NCBI GenBank assembly: GCA_963815645.1
Contig: CAWFHL010000001.1
Coordinates: 372,001-436,000, forward strand
From: JBBRHQ01 sp963815645
GTDB lineage: Bacteria; Actinomycetota; Thermoleophilia; Solirubrobacterales; 70-9
Direction: 5' to 3'
DNA: 64,000 nucleotides
Shown here: positions 1-10,423 of the stretch, in pieces
How positions within the stretch are numbered: the first letter of the stretch is position 1
Layout of the letters: each line of letters opens with the position of its first letter
Made by a program: the position numbers and the translations under genes
Notes under the pieces: generated by a model
Databases searched by the model: none
Seen by the model: only the letters and a program-made list of their open reading frames with translations
Told to the model about the DNA's origin: nothing

Positions 1-236
1 ACCGGTTTGACCGCCGTATATCCCGTATGGCGTTTGGGATCGATCGTGGGCGACAATCCTGGACCATAACAGATGACGGAGACGTCACCAATCGCGATCT
101 GGGATATGAAGCCTTGGTCGAGCAAGACCCTGTCGCCGAGTACACATTCTTCCCCAGCCGCAAGCCTCGGGCGACTTGGATTTACCGTTGGGTAACCACG
201 CAAGCGCATTGCGATTTGCTCGAGATAGCGCCTCAT
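1..236 (-). CDS. Partial gene of unknown function at left edge (N-terminal 78 residues)
   Basis: An uninterrupted minus-strand reading frame starts at ATG 236 and runs off the left edge of the window. It begins MRRYLEQIAMRLRGYPTVNP and contains a plausible globular stretch (LAAGEECVLGDRVLLDQGF). The ATG overlaps the TGA of the upstream deacetylase-like gene (ATGA, 233-236), as expected for the next gene of the same operon. Codon use is even and the translation has no low-complexity shadow character. I do not recognise the family from this fragment. Its place at the end of a polysaccharide operon suggests a surface-sugar role, but this is context only. Confidence 0.6.
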   Translation of the reverse strand, partial: MRRYLEQIAMRLRGYPTVNPSRPRLAAGEECVLGDRVLLDQGFISQIAIGDVSVICYGPGLSPTIDPKRHTGYTAVKP

Positions 237-1902
237 CGCGAGGCTCCGAGACGCCCGGACGGGTCCGATCCCTTCGGCCGCGACCGAGATGTGGCTATTG
301 GCTGAAGTCGGTCCCGACCCTCGCCCATGACCCTTCGGATTACGGGCCAGACGCGTCTTGGACGAGCAGGCACTGATCCCGGATCGACCTGCAGCTTCGA
401 GTCGATCCTGATCTCGAGGCCTTCCGGGAGCTATTGGCAAGGGATCCGAGCGCCAGCCTCGCTCGGTGCTGGATAGGGAGTGCGGATGTCCCGCCACGCT
501 GGCTAGAGCGCCCGGTGCCCCCATGAACAACGGGCGTCTCTATTCGGAGTGAGTCAACGCCTTCGGGTACGTCGAGAACTATTCGCCTCGACAACATTCG
601 CACAGCCAACGATGTCCCCTCATTTCGGGTACTGAAGTTCGTTCGCGCTATTGAAGAAAGCGACGACCATTCGACGGCGCCAAGGCGATTTACCTCTTCC
701 GCCCCGAACCGCAGCACGTCGAGTCCCTCACGCAGATCTCGATGATGGCCATACAAGAGCAGGGGCTGATTGAGGTAGGCCCGGAAGACGAGATCTCTCT
801 TCGATGCAGCGAGATAATCACGCGCCATGAGAGGGAGGCCGCCAGCGAGAAGCTCCGCCTGATCGAACCCAGCGAGTAGGTGCTCCGCATCTGGCCGGAA
901 CCGCCACGGGTATCGCCAATCGATGCAGATCCCCTCGAAACCCAGACGAAACATCGCCCGCATTGCCTCCTCGGAGCACCGCTCATGTGGCGCGGCCATC
1001 ACGCGGGACACCGGAATCGTTGACCGCCGCTCAAATGCTTCAACTCGGCGCAGGGCCTGAGTCATCACAGTAAGTGCGTTGTCTTCCGATCGGAGTTCCC
1101 CGAGTTCGTTTCGCAGGTGATCATTGCCATGCATCAGCAGTGAGAGAACATCGGGGGCACTCTTGAACAGATCGGTCACACTTCTGCGCGCTAGACCACT
1201 ATCGAGAGGCACCATTGCAATGGCCACGTGGTAGCCGTAGCGACGAGCCTCTCGTAGGAGAGTTGCGTAGTTCAGATATCCATATGAGGGCCAGTGGAGG
1301 TTCGGGTCATCTAGTACGAACGCGGCTCGAACTGGAGGGTACGACCACGCCTGATCCGCCGTTACCGCACGAAGAAAATGCACGAGAGGGAGCAAAGACA
1401 GGAATTGACCCTGTCGCAGCTGATCTCGGAGGGGCTGCCCTTCAAGAGGAAGAAGCGGGCTGACCGCGGCGCGATCCAGCCTTGAACGGCCCTCGGCGCG
1501 GGCTACCCATAGGGGTGCGCCGTCGCGGGAAGCCAACGTCTCTTCACCAGCGGCGATCGCCAGAGGAGGAAGCTGCCCGGTGCGTCCATCATCCACATCT
1601 CGACCGCGGAGAATCGGGTGGATGAGCGGGGACTCAGTCAATCTGAGCCCAACCTTCCCATTCGCCGATTGCACCGGCGTCTTCTCAAGCTCCGGTACTG
1701 CAAGGCAGGGGATTTCCCTCTTCCACAGCTCGCTTGTCAATTCCGTGGATTCACCGAAGGCCACCGCACCGTCAAGTTGACCGAGATCGAGGCCTTGACG
1801 CTCCTCAAACGCCACCGGGTAGGCCTGCTCTAATGCGGCAAAAAACCGTGGCCGATGCCGTCGGACTCCGGGCGGGAACAACCCGATGAGCTTCCGGTCC
1901 AT
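233..1902 (-). CDS. Polysaccharide deacetylase-like (NodB-fold) protein, frameshifted near 3' end
   Basis: The 5' three quarters is one open frame from ATG 1902. It contains a deacetylase-like first strand (AAFVLDDPNLHWPSYGYLNY, about residue 190) and a HGNDH metal-site-like motif about 65 residues later. This is the pattern of the NodB / DUF2334-type carbohydrate esterase group. After about position 521 conservation moves to a second frame (ALASVAGHPHSLSSTERGW) and near 434 to a third (EGLEIRIDSKLQVDPGSVPA), ending at TGA 233. Two one-base indels therefore seem to separate the true C-terminus from the long frame that stops at 340. It starts 9 bases after the GT2 stop. Likely role: modification of the polymer or glycan made by this cluster. 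The exact substrate is unknown. Confidence 0.6.
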
Positions 1903-1911
1903 CGGTTCGCT

Positions 1912-3237
1912 TCAACCTCGAGACGGCACGTGCCCGGAAGCCGCGCCGTCCGCACCGGAGGTCATTGGGCAGGTCTCGACTTGACGCTCGGCCGAGCGGG
2001 GAGGAAACAACTCATGCGCCTCATAGGCGCTCCCACAGGCCCGAATCCGGAGCAGGTGCACCATTCGCGCTTGCCAGGTGGAGCCCACGAACGCGACCCC
2101 CGATGGACGCCGTATCAACCCCAGAACACCGCCGACCACCGTACGATGACGCCGTACCCGCAAGCAGCGATCTGCAGAAATGCTCGTCAGGGCTCCATTC
2201 GACCAATCATTGGGAAAGACGGCGATCGAGGGCCAACCGTCGCGGTCCACCTCAGAGCTTCGCCTGCGGATAAGAAAGCGCCAGAGCAGCATGCCTCCGA
2301 GCCCGACAACACGGTGTCTATGCGTCAGAATCGACCGACCCTCTTGCGCGGCATCACGGTACCGGCGCTCTTTCAGTGCAGTTCTTGCATTGTCCCAATC
2401 CGCGGTAGCCCTCCAGCGTTCTACATCACGTCGCGAGTACCATGCACGCCCTTCATATGACAGAGCGGCTGTTAGATGAGCATCCTGCATTGCGCGAAGG
2501 TCCTGAACCGACATCTGCTCGTCGTGCAGGCCATAATTGATGGTCACTATCGGGAGGAACAGCCCTGTACCAGACCCGAGCAGTCTGATCCAGAGATCCA
2601 GATCCTCGACAAGTCCACCGTGTGACCGAAAACCACCTTCTGCACGGACGGCCGAGCGGAGAACCATCACTGTACTCACGCAGACGAAGTTCCCCGGGAA
2701 GACGAGCGCGTTCGGTGCGCGGTGCAGTTCGACCTTGCGACCAACGGGGCCTTGGAACCTGCCGGAATGCGAGCCTGCACGGCATCGGAGCGCAGCACTC
2801 GCCAGCAAGACATGGCCGTTGCGATACGGCCACAGGGTCGCAAGGTGGTGCGGCAGCCACTCGTCGTCCGAATCGAGCAGAGCGATCCATTGCTGTGATG
2901 CGGCCTCGACCCCCGTGTTCCGCGCGGCACTCAATCCGAGATTCGTCGGATGCCGGACGAGCCTTGCACCAGCGTCGCGGGCGGCCTCCGAGGTACCGTC
3001 ATCCGAGCCGTCGTCCACTACGATGACTTCCGCTGGGAGCCGCGGTCTTTGTGTTGCAACGCTCTCGAGCGCCCGTCTCAACATCCCCGCGCGGTTGTAG
3101 GCAGGAATGACTACGGAAACTGGCAACGGCGCTTTCTCCATTGGTTTTCCGGAATCCGGGAGGGGCGCCAGAGGTCGTAGCGGCTCCTGCAATGCCCTCC
3201 GGAGCACAAATCGCAGTGTGTCGATTGATTCCGTCAT
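1912..3237 (-). CDS. Family 2 glycosyltransferase
   Basis: A 441-residue protein with a GT-A fold N-terminal domain. PVSVVIPAYNRAGMLRRAL is near residue 38, the nucleotide-binding VVDDGSDDGT near 74, NLGLSAARNTG follows, and the DXD-like DSDDEW is near 121. GT2 enzymes transfer a sugar from a nucleotide donor to a growing glycan at the cytoplasmic membrane face. The C-terminal 130 residues do not resemble the catalytic core, are arginine-rich and may bind membrane or partner proteins. The ATG at 3237 overlaps the stop of the sulfotransferase gene by four bases (ATGA), so translation is probably coupled. Donor and acceptor cannot be told from sequence. Confidence 0.88.
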   Translation of the reverse strand: MTESIDTLRFVLRRALQEPLRPLAPLPDSGKPMEKAPLPVSVVIPAYNRAGMLRRALESVATQRPRLPAEVIVVDDGSDDGTSEAARDAGARLVRHPTNLGLSAARNTGVEAASQQWIALLDSDDEWLPHHLATLWPYRNGHVLLASAALRCRAGSHSGRFQGPVGRKVELHRAPNALVFPGNFVCVSTVMVLRSAVRAEGGFRSHGGLVEDLDLWIRLLGSGTGLFLPIVTINYGLHDEQMSVQDLRAMQDAHLTAALSYEGRAWYSRRDVERWRATADWDNARTALKERRYRDAAQEGRSILTHRHRVVGLGGMLLWRFLIRRRSSEVDRDGWPSIAVFPNDWSNGALTSISADRCLRVRRHRTVVGGVLGLIRRPSGVAFVGSTWQARMVHLLRIRACGSAYEAHELFPPRSAERQVETCPMTSGADGAASGHVPSRG

Positions 3238-4280
3238 GACCCTGCCGGCTCCGCGGGCGCCGAAGGCTCAGTCATCAAGAGGCGCAACACGCTCGGTCCC
3301 CTTAGATCCACTGTCTTCCGCGCGCGTTGACGTATTGGCTCACGGAGCAGCGCATTCGCCAACCGCAGGGCGTCCCCAGTCAGGTGCTTGCTCCCAGCAG
3401 GCAGGTCCGTCAGTTGAGCCATCAGATCGTCCATGTCGTACCCCATAGTGCCCAATCGACGGGCCCCGACCCAGCGGAGGTAGCGTATGCACCACGTCTT
3501 CCGCAGTGGGTTACAGATCGTCCGCCTCCACTTGGCGGCAACAGATTCCTCGATCGCCGAATAATCTCGGGTTCCAACTTGGTCACCCATACTCCCCTCA
3601 AAGGTCAGATCGGCGAATCGCGTAAGCGAGGTCCGATCGAACTCAATTTCGAGGTAGTCAGCCACCTTGCGCCAGGCGTCCTCGCTAACGATGAGATCCT
3701 CGTATCTGACGCTCACCGCTTCGGCGGCGTGCCGCTCGTAAGCCGCCGTGAGATTCTGTATTCCGATGAACAAATCCGATCTGAACGTCTCGGGCTTCCA
3801 TCTGCCGCCCTGCCAAGTCTCAATGATCGAGGCCACGACACTCAATGGATTCCGCCAAAGAAAGATGAATTTTCCATTTGGGAAGAGCCGGATAATGTCT
3901 TCGACAATCAGTGCATAGGGCGGAGACTTGTCGAGGAAGTATGTCGCTCCCGGCTCGCTGGCTCTCGCATAGAGGTTGAGAGCAAACGCCCGCACTTCGT
4001 CGAGATAGTCATCAAGTCCTCGCGGAAGCTGAGAGGCAAATTCGTGCAGAGCGCGAGCAAGCAAGGCGGGCGTATAGTCTCCTGACACTCCTTGATCGCG
4101 TAGCGCGTAGATCTGCGGTAGCAGAAGCCAGGGCTCTGAACGGGTTGCGATTTCATCGTGAGATGCGAGCACGCGCTGTACCAGAGTCGACCCACTTCGA
4201 GTCACCGAAAAGAGAAACAGTGGACACGGCTCTTCATCGATTGCTGCCGCGACAGACGTCCGCTCTTGATTCAGACTCAT
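3234..4280 (-). CDS. Sulfotransferase family protein
   Basis: A 348-residue protein. The 5'-phosphosulfate loop is FLFSVTRSGSTLVQRVL near residue 22, and the 3'-phosphate-binding segment FIFLWRNPLSVVASIIETW is near residue 140. SVRYEDLI near 198 matches the third conserved block of PAPS-dependent sulfotransferases. The family moves sulfate from PAPS to a hydroxyl or amino group, so in this operon the likely acceptor is a sugar of the exopolysaccharide or a glycolipid. It lies between the flippase and the GT2 with overlapping ends on the downstream side. Sulfated surface glycans are unusual enough in this bacterial group to be worth testing. Family call firm, substrate inferred. Confidence 0.85.
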   Translation of the reverse strand: MSLNQERTSVAAAIDEEPCPLFLFSVTRSGSTLVQRVLASHDEIATRSEPWLLLPQIYALRDQGVSGDYTPALLARALHEFASQLPRGLDDYLDEVRAFALNLYARASEPGATYFLDKSPPYALIVEDIIRLFPNGKFIFLWRNPLSVVASIIETWQGGRWKPETFRSDLFIGIQNLTAAYERHAAEAVSVRYEDLIVSEDAWRKVADYLEIEFDRTSLTRFADLTFEGSMGDQVGTRDYSAIEESVAAKWRRTICNPLRKTWCIRYLRWVGARRLGTMGYDMDDLMAQLTDLPAGSKHLTGDALRLANALLREPIRQRARKTVDLRGPSVLRLLMTEPSAPAEPAGS

Positions 4281-5830
4281 GTCGTGGAGCGGGGCCGGTT
4301 GGGGAAAGCAATCCGCGATGCGACCGAGCTGCGACGACGAACCGCAGCCCAGACAGATCGAACGCGCTCTCGGTCGCGTCCGTTAACTCCCCCGCCAGCA
4401 CGAAGACGGCTGCGTAGACAGCCGCGCCCAACACGATCGCAATGAATGTGCCGAGCGCCCCGGACAGGAACACGTCGCCGGCGCGAGCCGAGACCACGCC
4501 GACCACGTAGGCGAGCGCGAGGACAGCGAGCTCTCGCAACGGCCAGAGAGCAAGGAATCCGCTCACCATGTGACGCCGGCTCGTGTGGATCATGATCCCC
4601 AGATCGACTGCGAAGCCGAGAACCATCGCGACCGCCGCGCCGGTCACTCCCAACCACAGGACCAATGGAATCGTCGCCCCGATCGTGGCTACCGCCCTGG
4701 CAAATGCTCCGGCCGATCCCATCAGAGGACGATCCACCGCGAATAAGGCGTGACGCTGGATGCTGCTCATCGTCGCGAGAGCAGGCATCAGGAGGAGCAG
4801 CGCCAAGTGCAACCGAGGCCGCGGAGAATCCCGGACCAAACAGATCCATGATCCCGTACGCGGCACCGGCACCTGCGGCGGCCGGCAGTAGGAGCCCGAC
4901 TGCGGTGTATCGAAGCGAGTCGACCAGTGCCCTATCGAAGCCCTTCATGGTCGCGTAGATAGTTCCGTTCGACGAGCGTCGGAAAGAGCATGTCCGTGAT
5001 GCGGTCCTTGGATTCCACGAATCGGTAGCCAAGCTGCCACGCGCGGTTATACGCTCCGAGCAAGGGGAGGGTTCCCGACGCACCCAGGATCCACACGCCG
5101 GCCTGGTTGGCCACCCCATCAGCGATGGTGCCAGGGACAATCTTCAACCCAAACCTGATCAGTTCGGGAAGTACTGAAAAGCCGTCCCGCAAGTCCGCCC
5201 GAGAGACCGAGTACCTCATGAATGCCCGGACCGCGATGCACCTGCCGATGAGACATACAAAATACGAACCAATCGTGGCCATCACCAACATCCAGACCGT
5301 TGGCGACACCAAGGCGCCCACCACCGCCAGAAGGAAATAACTGATGCCCTGCGCGAGTCGGATCCAAAAGAGAGCACGTCCGGCACGAAACGCCGCGAGC
5401 ACGGCATCCAGGTTCCAACCTGTGTTCGTTATGAACAAATATCCCACCATGCTGACCAGAGCAGGCTCGAACAAATCGGGGTGATCAATCGGACCGTTGA
5501 AGGCGATCAGCGTCACGGCCATCACAAGGGCTCGCAACGACAAATGTCAGGGCGAAGGAGAACGTGAATACGGCACCGAATAGACCGGTCACTCGTGGGT
5601 CCCGCGGGGCGAGAAGGGAGAGCCTTCGGATCAGTGCCGCCTGCTCGCTCACCGTGGAAAGAGACCAGGCAATCCCAACCGGCGAAATCACAAGCGCGAA
5701 TTGGCCAAGCACGGTTACGCCGTAAAGTCGAGCGACGGCAATGCTGCTGACGATCCCGAGGACCGCCGGCCGAGACAAGCCCAAGCGCGGCGAAGGCCGC
5801 CCCCTCCCGATACGATGCGCGGCCGCTCAC
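4234..5830 (-). CDS. Wzx-type polysaccharide flippase (MATE/MurJ-like), broken by several frame changes
   Basis: Pieces in different minus frames read in order as one multi-span membrane protein. They are an N-terminal piece from GTG 5830 (SGRASYREGAAFAALGL, then SRPAVLGIVSSIAVARLYG), a central piece about 5543-4932 (MVGYLFITNTGWNLDAVLAA, then VLPELIRFGLKIVPGTIADG), a short piece about 4960-4810 (DSLRYTAVGLLLPAAAGAGA) and a C-terminal piece from about 4810 (GVTGAAVAMVLGFAVDLGIM). At least three to four indels are needed. The order of hydrophobic segments and the FGLK...G..AD..ANQAG-like central motif fit lipid-linked oligosaccharide flippases. The C-terminal end is uncertain: either 4234, or 4277 with an ATGA overlap to the sulfotransferase. 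Its start lies 46 bases from the divergent GT4 gene. Confidence 0.65.
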
Positions 5831-5875
5831 GAGAACGCTGCCTCCGCGGGCGTTAACGAGGGGCTCGGTGAGACC

Positions 5876-7103
5876 GTGAAGATCGCCTACCTCGTCGGTC
5901 ACTATCCGGCCATTTCGCATACCTTCATTCTGCGCGAGGTTGAGGGTCTGCGCGCTCGGGGGGTGGAGATCGAGACGATCTCGGTCCATCGGGTGGCCGA
6001 GGATCAACTTCTGAACGAGGCGGAGCGGCGAGAGCACGCCAGCACCTACACGATTCTTCCCCCGCGCTGGGGAGACCTGGTCCGCGCCCATCTCTCCGCC
6101 CTCTTGCGCGCGCCCTCCGCCTACCTCTCGACCCTCGGCCTGTCGCTCCGCCTCAGCCGGCCCGGGCTCCGGGGCCGGCTCTGGCAGCTGTTCTACTTCG
6201 CCGAGGCGATGGTCGTTTGGAAGCGTTGCGAGGCGCGCGGGTTTCGCCACCTCCACGCCCAGTTCACCAACCAGGTGACCGACATCGCGCTGCTCGCCAC
6301 CCACTATGAGTCCGGCGCGAACCCGCGGTGGACGCTGGAGCTTCACCGTCCATGGCCCGGACGAGTTCTACGAGGTCTCCCGCTTCAACCTCCGGGCCAA
6401 GGTCGAGAGCGCCGACTTCGTCGTCTGCATCAGCGACTTCGCCCGCAGCCAGCTGATGGCACTGGTCTCCGAGGAGCACTGGGGGAAGCTGCGCGTGATC
6501 CACTGCGGGATCGATCCGGCGGTGTTCGCGCCTCCGGCCGAGCGAGACGACAACGGCGACCTTCGAGGTTCTCAGTGTCGGCCGTCTCGTCCCCTTCAAG
6601 GGCCAGGGCCTGTTGATCGAGGCGATCGCGGCGCTGGCCGAGCGGGGCATAGACGCCCGGGCCACAGTCGTCGGCTGGGGCGAGAACCGCGAAGGGCTCG
6701 AGGCTCTCGCGGCGGATCTCGGCGTCGCGAGCGGGTCGACTTCACGGGCGCGATCGGGCAGGAGGAGATCCGCCGCCATCTCGAATCCGCCGACGCCTTC
6801 TGTCTGCCCAGCTTCGCCGAGGGGGTCCCGGTATCCCTGATGGAGGCGATGGCGATGGAGCTCCCGGTGGTCAGCTCGCGGATCATGGGGATCCCGGAGC
6901 TGATCGAGGACGGGGTGAGCGGCAGGCTGATCGCTCCCGGGAACCTCGAGGAGCTGACGACTGTCCTCGAACAACTTGCTACCGACCCTGATCAGCGCCG
7001 GCGCCTCGGGCAGGCCGGCCGGCAGAAGGTCGTCGAGCAATACGGGATCGAACGCTCGACCGGGCAGCTCCAGGAGCTCTTCTCGCAGCAGATCGGCGCA
7101 TAG
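5876..7103 (+). CDS. Family 4 glycosyltransferase, three apparent frame changes
   Basis: The chosen GTG start at 5876 gives KIAYLVGHYPAISHTFILRE, a typical GT-B N-terminus (polysaccharide GT4, 'ISHTFI...EV' type). The frame changes near 6340 (to SFTVHGPDEFYEVSRFNL), near 6555 (EVLSVGRLVPFKGQGLLIEA) and near 6730 (VDFTGAIGQEEIRRHLESAD). The last piece holds the donor-site E-x7-E motif (FAEGVPVSLMEAMAMELPVV) and ends at TAG 7103. All GT4 blocks are present in order, so a single intact enzyme of about 408 residues is likely in the organism. It is the only plus-strand gene in the cluster, divergent from the flippase, so it has its own promoter. Confidence 0.75.
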
Positions 7104-7131
7104 GGCACGCTCACTCAAGTGCCACGCTCGC

Positions 7132-8335
7132 TCAGCGGCGGATCTCCAGCTCCCCGGCAAGCACCCGCTCCGCCCGCCACATGTGGGTGCAGGCGAGCAG
7201 CATGGCCGCCAGCGCCCAGCGGATGTGGGGTAGCGGGTTGCTCCAGTGCGGGCGCCGCTGGAACATGAAGAGACCATCCGGGCGGCGCATGTGGCACAGG
7301 GACCAGTCGAACACCCTGCGGGCCGGCTCGATGTAGGAGGGGTCCTCGAGCGCGGCGATCGAAAAGGTCTGGATCGCCTGGGCGACCGACTGGGAGTCGA
7401 TCGGGTAGGTCTCGTGGGAGAAGTACCTGGGCGTGCCGTCGGGGAGGATCAGCTCGCGGCGGTAGTACTCCAGGCCCCGGTGGAACGCCTCGGGCAGGCG
7501 GTCGTCGAGCCCGGCGTCGGCGCAGACCCGCAGCGCGTCGAGCACGTATCCGTGGTGGTAGCCGTCGACCCAGGCGAGGTCGGGGCGCTCACCGTAGAGC
7601 CAGGACCCGTCGGGGTGCTGCTTTGAGAGCGCGTACTCGATCCCGGCCTTCGCAGCGGGACCGAACCCGTCCTCGTCTCCGTAGCGGGTGAGGCGCGCCA
7701 GCACCGCGCAGACGTGCGTGTTGGCGTTCTGGATCGGCGCGCGGTCCCCGACGATGTAGCCGAAGTAGGCGCCCCGGTCGGCCTCGGTCTGCAGGATGTG
7801 GCGAAGGAAGAAGCGCCCCGCGCCCCGGGCCTCTTCGAGGAGCTCCTCCTCTCCGGTTCGCTCGTAGGCGTCGAGCAGGGCATTGGCCGCGAAGGCTGTG
7901 GCGATCGTGTTCGGGGCGGTCTTCGAGTAGAAGAAGACCCGGGACTGGGTGTCGAAGGGATAGCCCCAGCACGGCTCCTCGAAGCCCTTGCAGCGCAGCC
8001 GCCGCAGCGCGCTCGAGTGACTTGGCCAATTGGCTATCCGTGGCCCTCATCGAGGAAGCCGTCGAGGGCATAGCTGGACACGGCCCAGGCGATCGTCGCC
8101 GAGTTCAGGGTGGGCTCAATCCCGAGCAGCGGTCGCAGATCAACCGGAGAACGCTTCACGGCCTGGATGATCAGCTGCCTGCCGCGGAAGGTGCTCTGCA
8201 GCTTCGTGAGGCGGGTCGCGTTCAGCCCTTCGTAGGGGTCGCTGCCGATCCAGCCGTTGCGATCACCGTAGGCCTCGATCGTCCGCAGGACCTCGACGAT
8301 CTGCTCGCGGCGCTGCTCATCCGTGGTCGTCCGAG
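7132..8335 (-). CDS. Alpha/alpha-toroid protein of polysaccharide clusters (frameshift near 8030)
   Basis: The C-terminal part (7132-7704 and its upstream extension) reads GFEEPCWGYPFDTQSRVFFY, then NTIATAFAANALLDAYERT, QHPDGSWLYGE, HHGYVLDAL and DSQSVAQAIQTF. These are the repeats of an alpha6/alpha6-barrel (prenyltransferase/squalene cyclase-like or GH-like toroid) protein often seen in exopolysaccharide loci. The N-terminal part (YGDRNGWIGSDPYEGLNATR) lies in another frame, joined near 8030. The 5' boundary is unclear because that frame is open straight into the upstream glycosyltransferase. Transcription is convergent with the GT4 gene (28 bases apart). Possible role: processing or epimerising a glycan, or scaffolding. 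No catalytic residues can be assigned with confidence. Confidence 0.55.
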
Positions 8336-9292
8336 GCTCCGCCGGAGCCGAGGCTCGGCGCGGCCCGAGGACGCCGCGCAGGCGCCGGCGCTGCTCGCCG
8401 CTGACGAAGGCCCGGAAGGCCTCGTCGTCGACCCGCTCGGTCGGGCCGAGAGCGGCGCGAAGGTAGCCGAAGAGGAAGGCGGCGCCACCCAGCAGCGGCG
8501 GGCGGCTGCGCACCGCGAGCAGCAGCGATCTCAGCACCGCCCAGGGGAATCCGTAGCCGACGATGTAGTGGGTGGCCCCGTGGCGGGCGCGGCCGCGCAG
8601 CGCCCCCTGCCTGGTTCCCATCGGCCGCAGGTGGCGCACCGGCAGATCGTCGAATGTGCGGGCGCCGTAGCCGCGCATCCGCGCGTAGGTGACCGTGATC
8701 GGATCGGAGCCGAGCCGCTCGGGAATGCCGCCGATCTCCTCGAAGCACTGGCGACGGTAGATGCGGGCCAGGCCAGTCGCCTGGTCGGCAGGGGTGGGAA
8801 CGACCCTCCAGGCGCCCTCGGACCGCTCGGTCAGCGCCCCGCCGGCGACGCCGAGGCCGGGGTCCGCCTCGAAGCGCTCCAGGATCTCCTCCAGGTAGTC
8901 CGGCGGCAGCACGGTGTCGCCGTCGAGCTTGCCGATGTGGCTGAAGGAACGCCAATCGACGGTTCCCAGCGCCCAGTCGAAGGCGCGCTCGACCGCGGCC
9001 GCCGCGAGGCGGTCCCCACCGCCGCGGTGAGCCCGGCGGGGACGGAGAGAACCCGCATGAACCCGATCTCCGGCTCCAAATCGCGAAGCCGCTCCAGGGT
9101 CCGGTCATCGGAATCATCGTCGACGACCAGCCAGAGGTCGGGCGGACGGGTCTGGGCGGCGACCGCCCGGGCCACCTCGGCGATGTGCTCGGCCTCGTTG
9201 TGGACGGGGGAGACCAGCAGGACCCGGGATTCGGGGGTGTCGTCGCGGTCGGGCGCCGAGATCGGAGCGGCATGCAGGCTAGAGTCGCTCAT
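8336..9292 (-). CDS. Family 2 glycosyltransferase (frameshift near 9015)
   Basis: From ATG 9292 the protein reads ESRVLLVSPVHNEAEHIAEV, then LWLVVDDDSDDRTLERLRDL, the GT2 N-terminus with its nucleotide-binding aspartates. Near 9015 the frame moves and continues FDWALGTVDWRSFSHIGKLD, then GDTVLPPDYLEEILERFEAD, YRRQCFEEIGG and GSDPITVTYARMRGYGART, the acceptor half. It then has HYIVGYGFPWAVLRSLLLAV, a likely membrane-proximal segment. The start overlaps the stop of the upstream GT4 gene (9279) by 14 bases. The 3' end is uncertain: an in-frame run-through joins the toroid protein, probably because an indel removed the stop. A TGA in another frame at 8317 overlaps an ATG, as is usual in this operon. 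Confidence 0.7.
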
Positions 9293-10423
9293 AGGCTCCC
9301 AGCAGCTCCTCCTCGGAGCGCTCCCAGACCAGCTCCTCGGCTCTGGCCACAGCCCGCTCCGCCAGCTCCCGGCGAAGGTCGCCGCTCTGCGCCAGCCGGA
9401 CAATCAGCCAAGCGAACCCTTCGAGATCACCGCACGGCGCATAGAGCGCCGCATCTTCGGCGGTGCGCCGGGTCTCGGTCAGCTCGAATGCCACCACCGG
9501 GCGCCCGGCCGCCAGGTACTCGGTCACCTTGATCATCGTCGAGCGGTGGTTGAGCTCCGAGCAGGGGGCGGGGTCGATGCAGATGTCCGCCGCGGCGATC
9601 AGCTCCGGGACCCGGCGGTGCTCGACCTGACCGGTGAACTCGACCCGATCCGCGACCCCCAGCCGGGCGAAGGCCGAGCTCAGCTCGGGGCGGATGCCAC
9701 CGTCGCCGACCAGGGTGAGCGTCGCCGCCTCGAGGCCGGGCTTCGCCAGCAGCTCGGGAAGCTCCATGACGCCGTCGGTGCGCCGCCAGCTCGCCGACGA
9801 AGACGAGGTGGGGATCGCTCAGCTCCCCGGTCCGCCGCTGCTCGGCCCCCGCCAGGGTCGAGCGCCTCGGCCCGTTGCGAACCACGGTCAGCCTCTCCGG
9901 GCATCCGATGCCCCGGGCCAGGGCCGTCTCCGCCTGGGAGCGGTTGGTGCAGAGGACGGCGGTCGCGGTCCGCAGGCTGGCCCGCTGGCTGGCGTCGGCG
10001 ATCACCATCAGCCTGGATGGGCCGAACTTCTGCGCCAACAGCTCCGGGAAGGGGTCGTGGTGGTCGAAGACGACCTTCCGGCCCAGCGCCCTGGCCAGGA
10101 GGCCGACCGGGAACAGGGTGTCCGGGGGGTTGTGGAGGTGGATCACGTCTGCGCCGCGCAGCAGCTCGCGCAGGCCCCGGGCGAAGAGCTGCGCATGTGC
10201 CACCGCGTACTCGAGGATGAAGCCGCCCAGCCCGCCGGAGGAGTCGGGCAGCCAGTAGCGGCGGACCGTCACCCCGGCGATCCGCTCGGCGGCGGCCTGT
10301 CCGCGGGAGCGCGGGGCGATCACGGTGACCTCATGACCGGCCGAGGCAGAGCGACTCGGCCTCGTTTCGGACCCGCACGTCCTGCGGATAGGGGTTGTTC
10401 TCCAGCAGCATCGCGACCTTCAT
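9279..10423 (-). CDS. Family 4 glycosyltransferase (two apparent frame changes)
   Basis: ATG 10423 gives KVAMLLENNPYPQDVRVRNE, the classic N-terminus of GT4 enzymes. A one-base change near 10345 leads into GHEVTVIAPRSRGQAAAERI, and a second near 9775 leads into MELPELLAKPGLEAATLTLV. Other blocks seen are DVIHLHNPPDTLFPVGLLAR, GRKVVFDHHDPFPELLAQKF, LVFVGE, and the C-terminal donor loop FTGQVEHRRVPELIAAADIC followed by STMIKVTEYLAAGRPVVAFE. The start overlaps the upstream epimerase stop (ATGA at 10420-10423), and the stop overlaps the next GT2 start. Role: addition of one sugar to the lipid-linked repeat unit. Donor and linkage unknown. Confidence 0.75.

Noticed and set aside
1855..2460. 201-codon plus-strand frame opposite the GT2
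   Set aside because: Antisense to the GT2 C-terminus and with no recognisable domain.
8022..10220. 732-codon plus-strand open frame across the minus-strand glycosyltransferases
   Set aside because: The translation is arginine-, proline- and alanine-rich with no domain. It is antisense to clear GT2 and GT4 motifs, a normal result of high GC.
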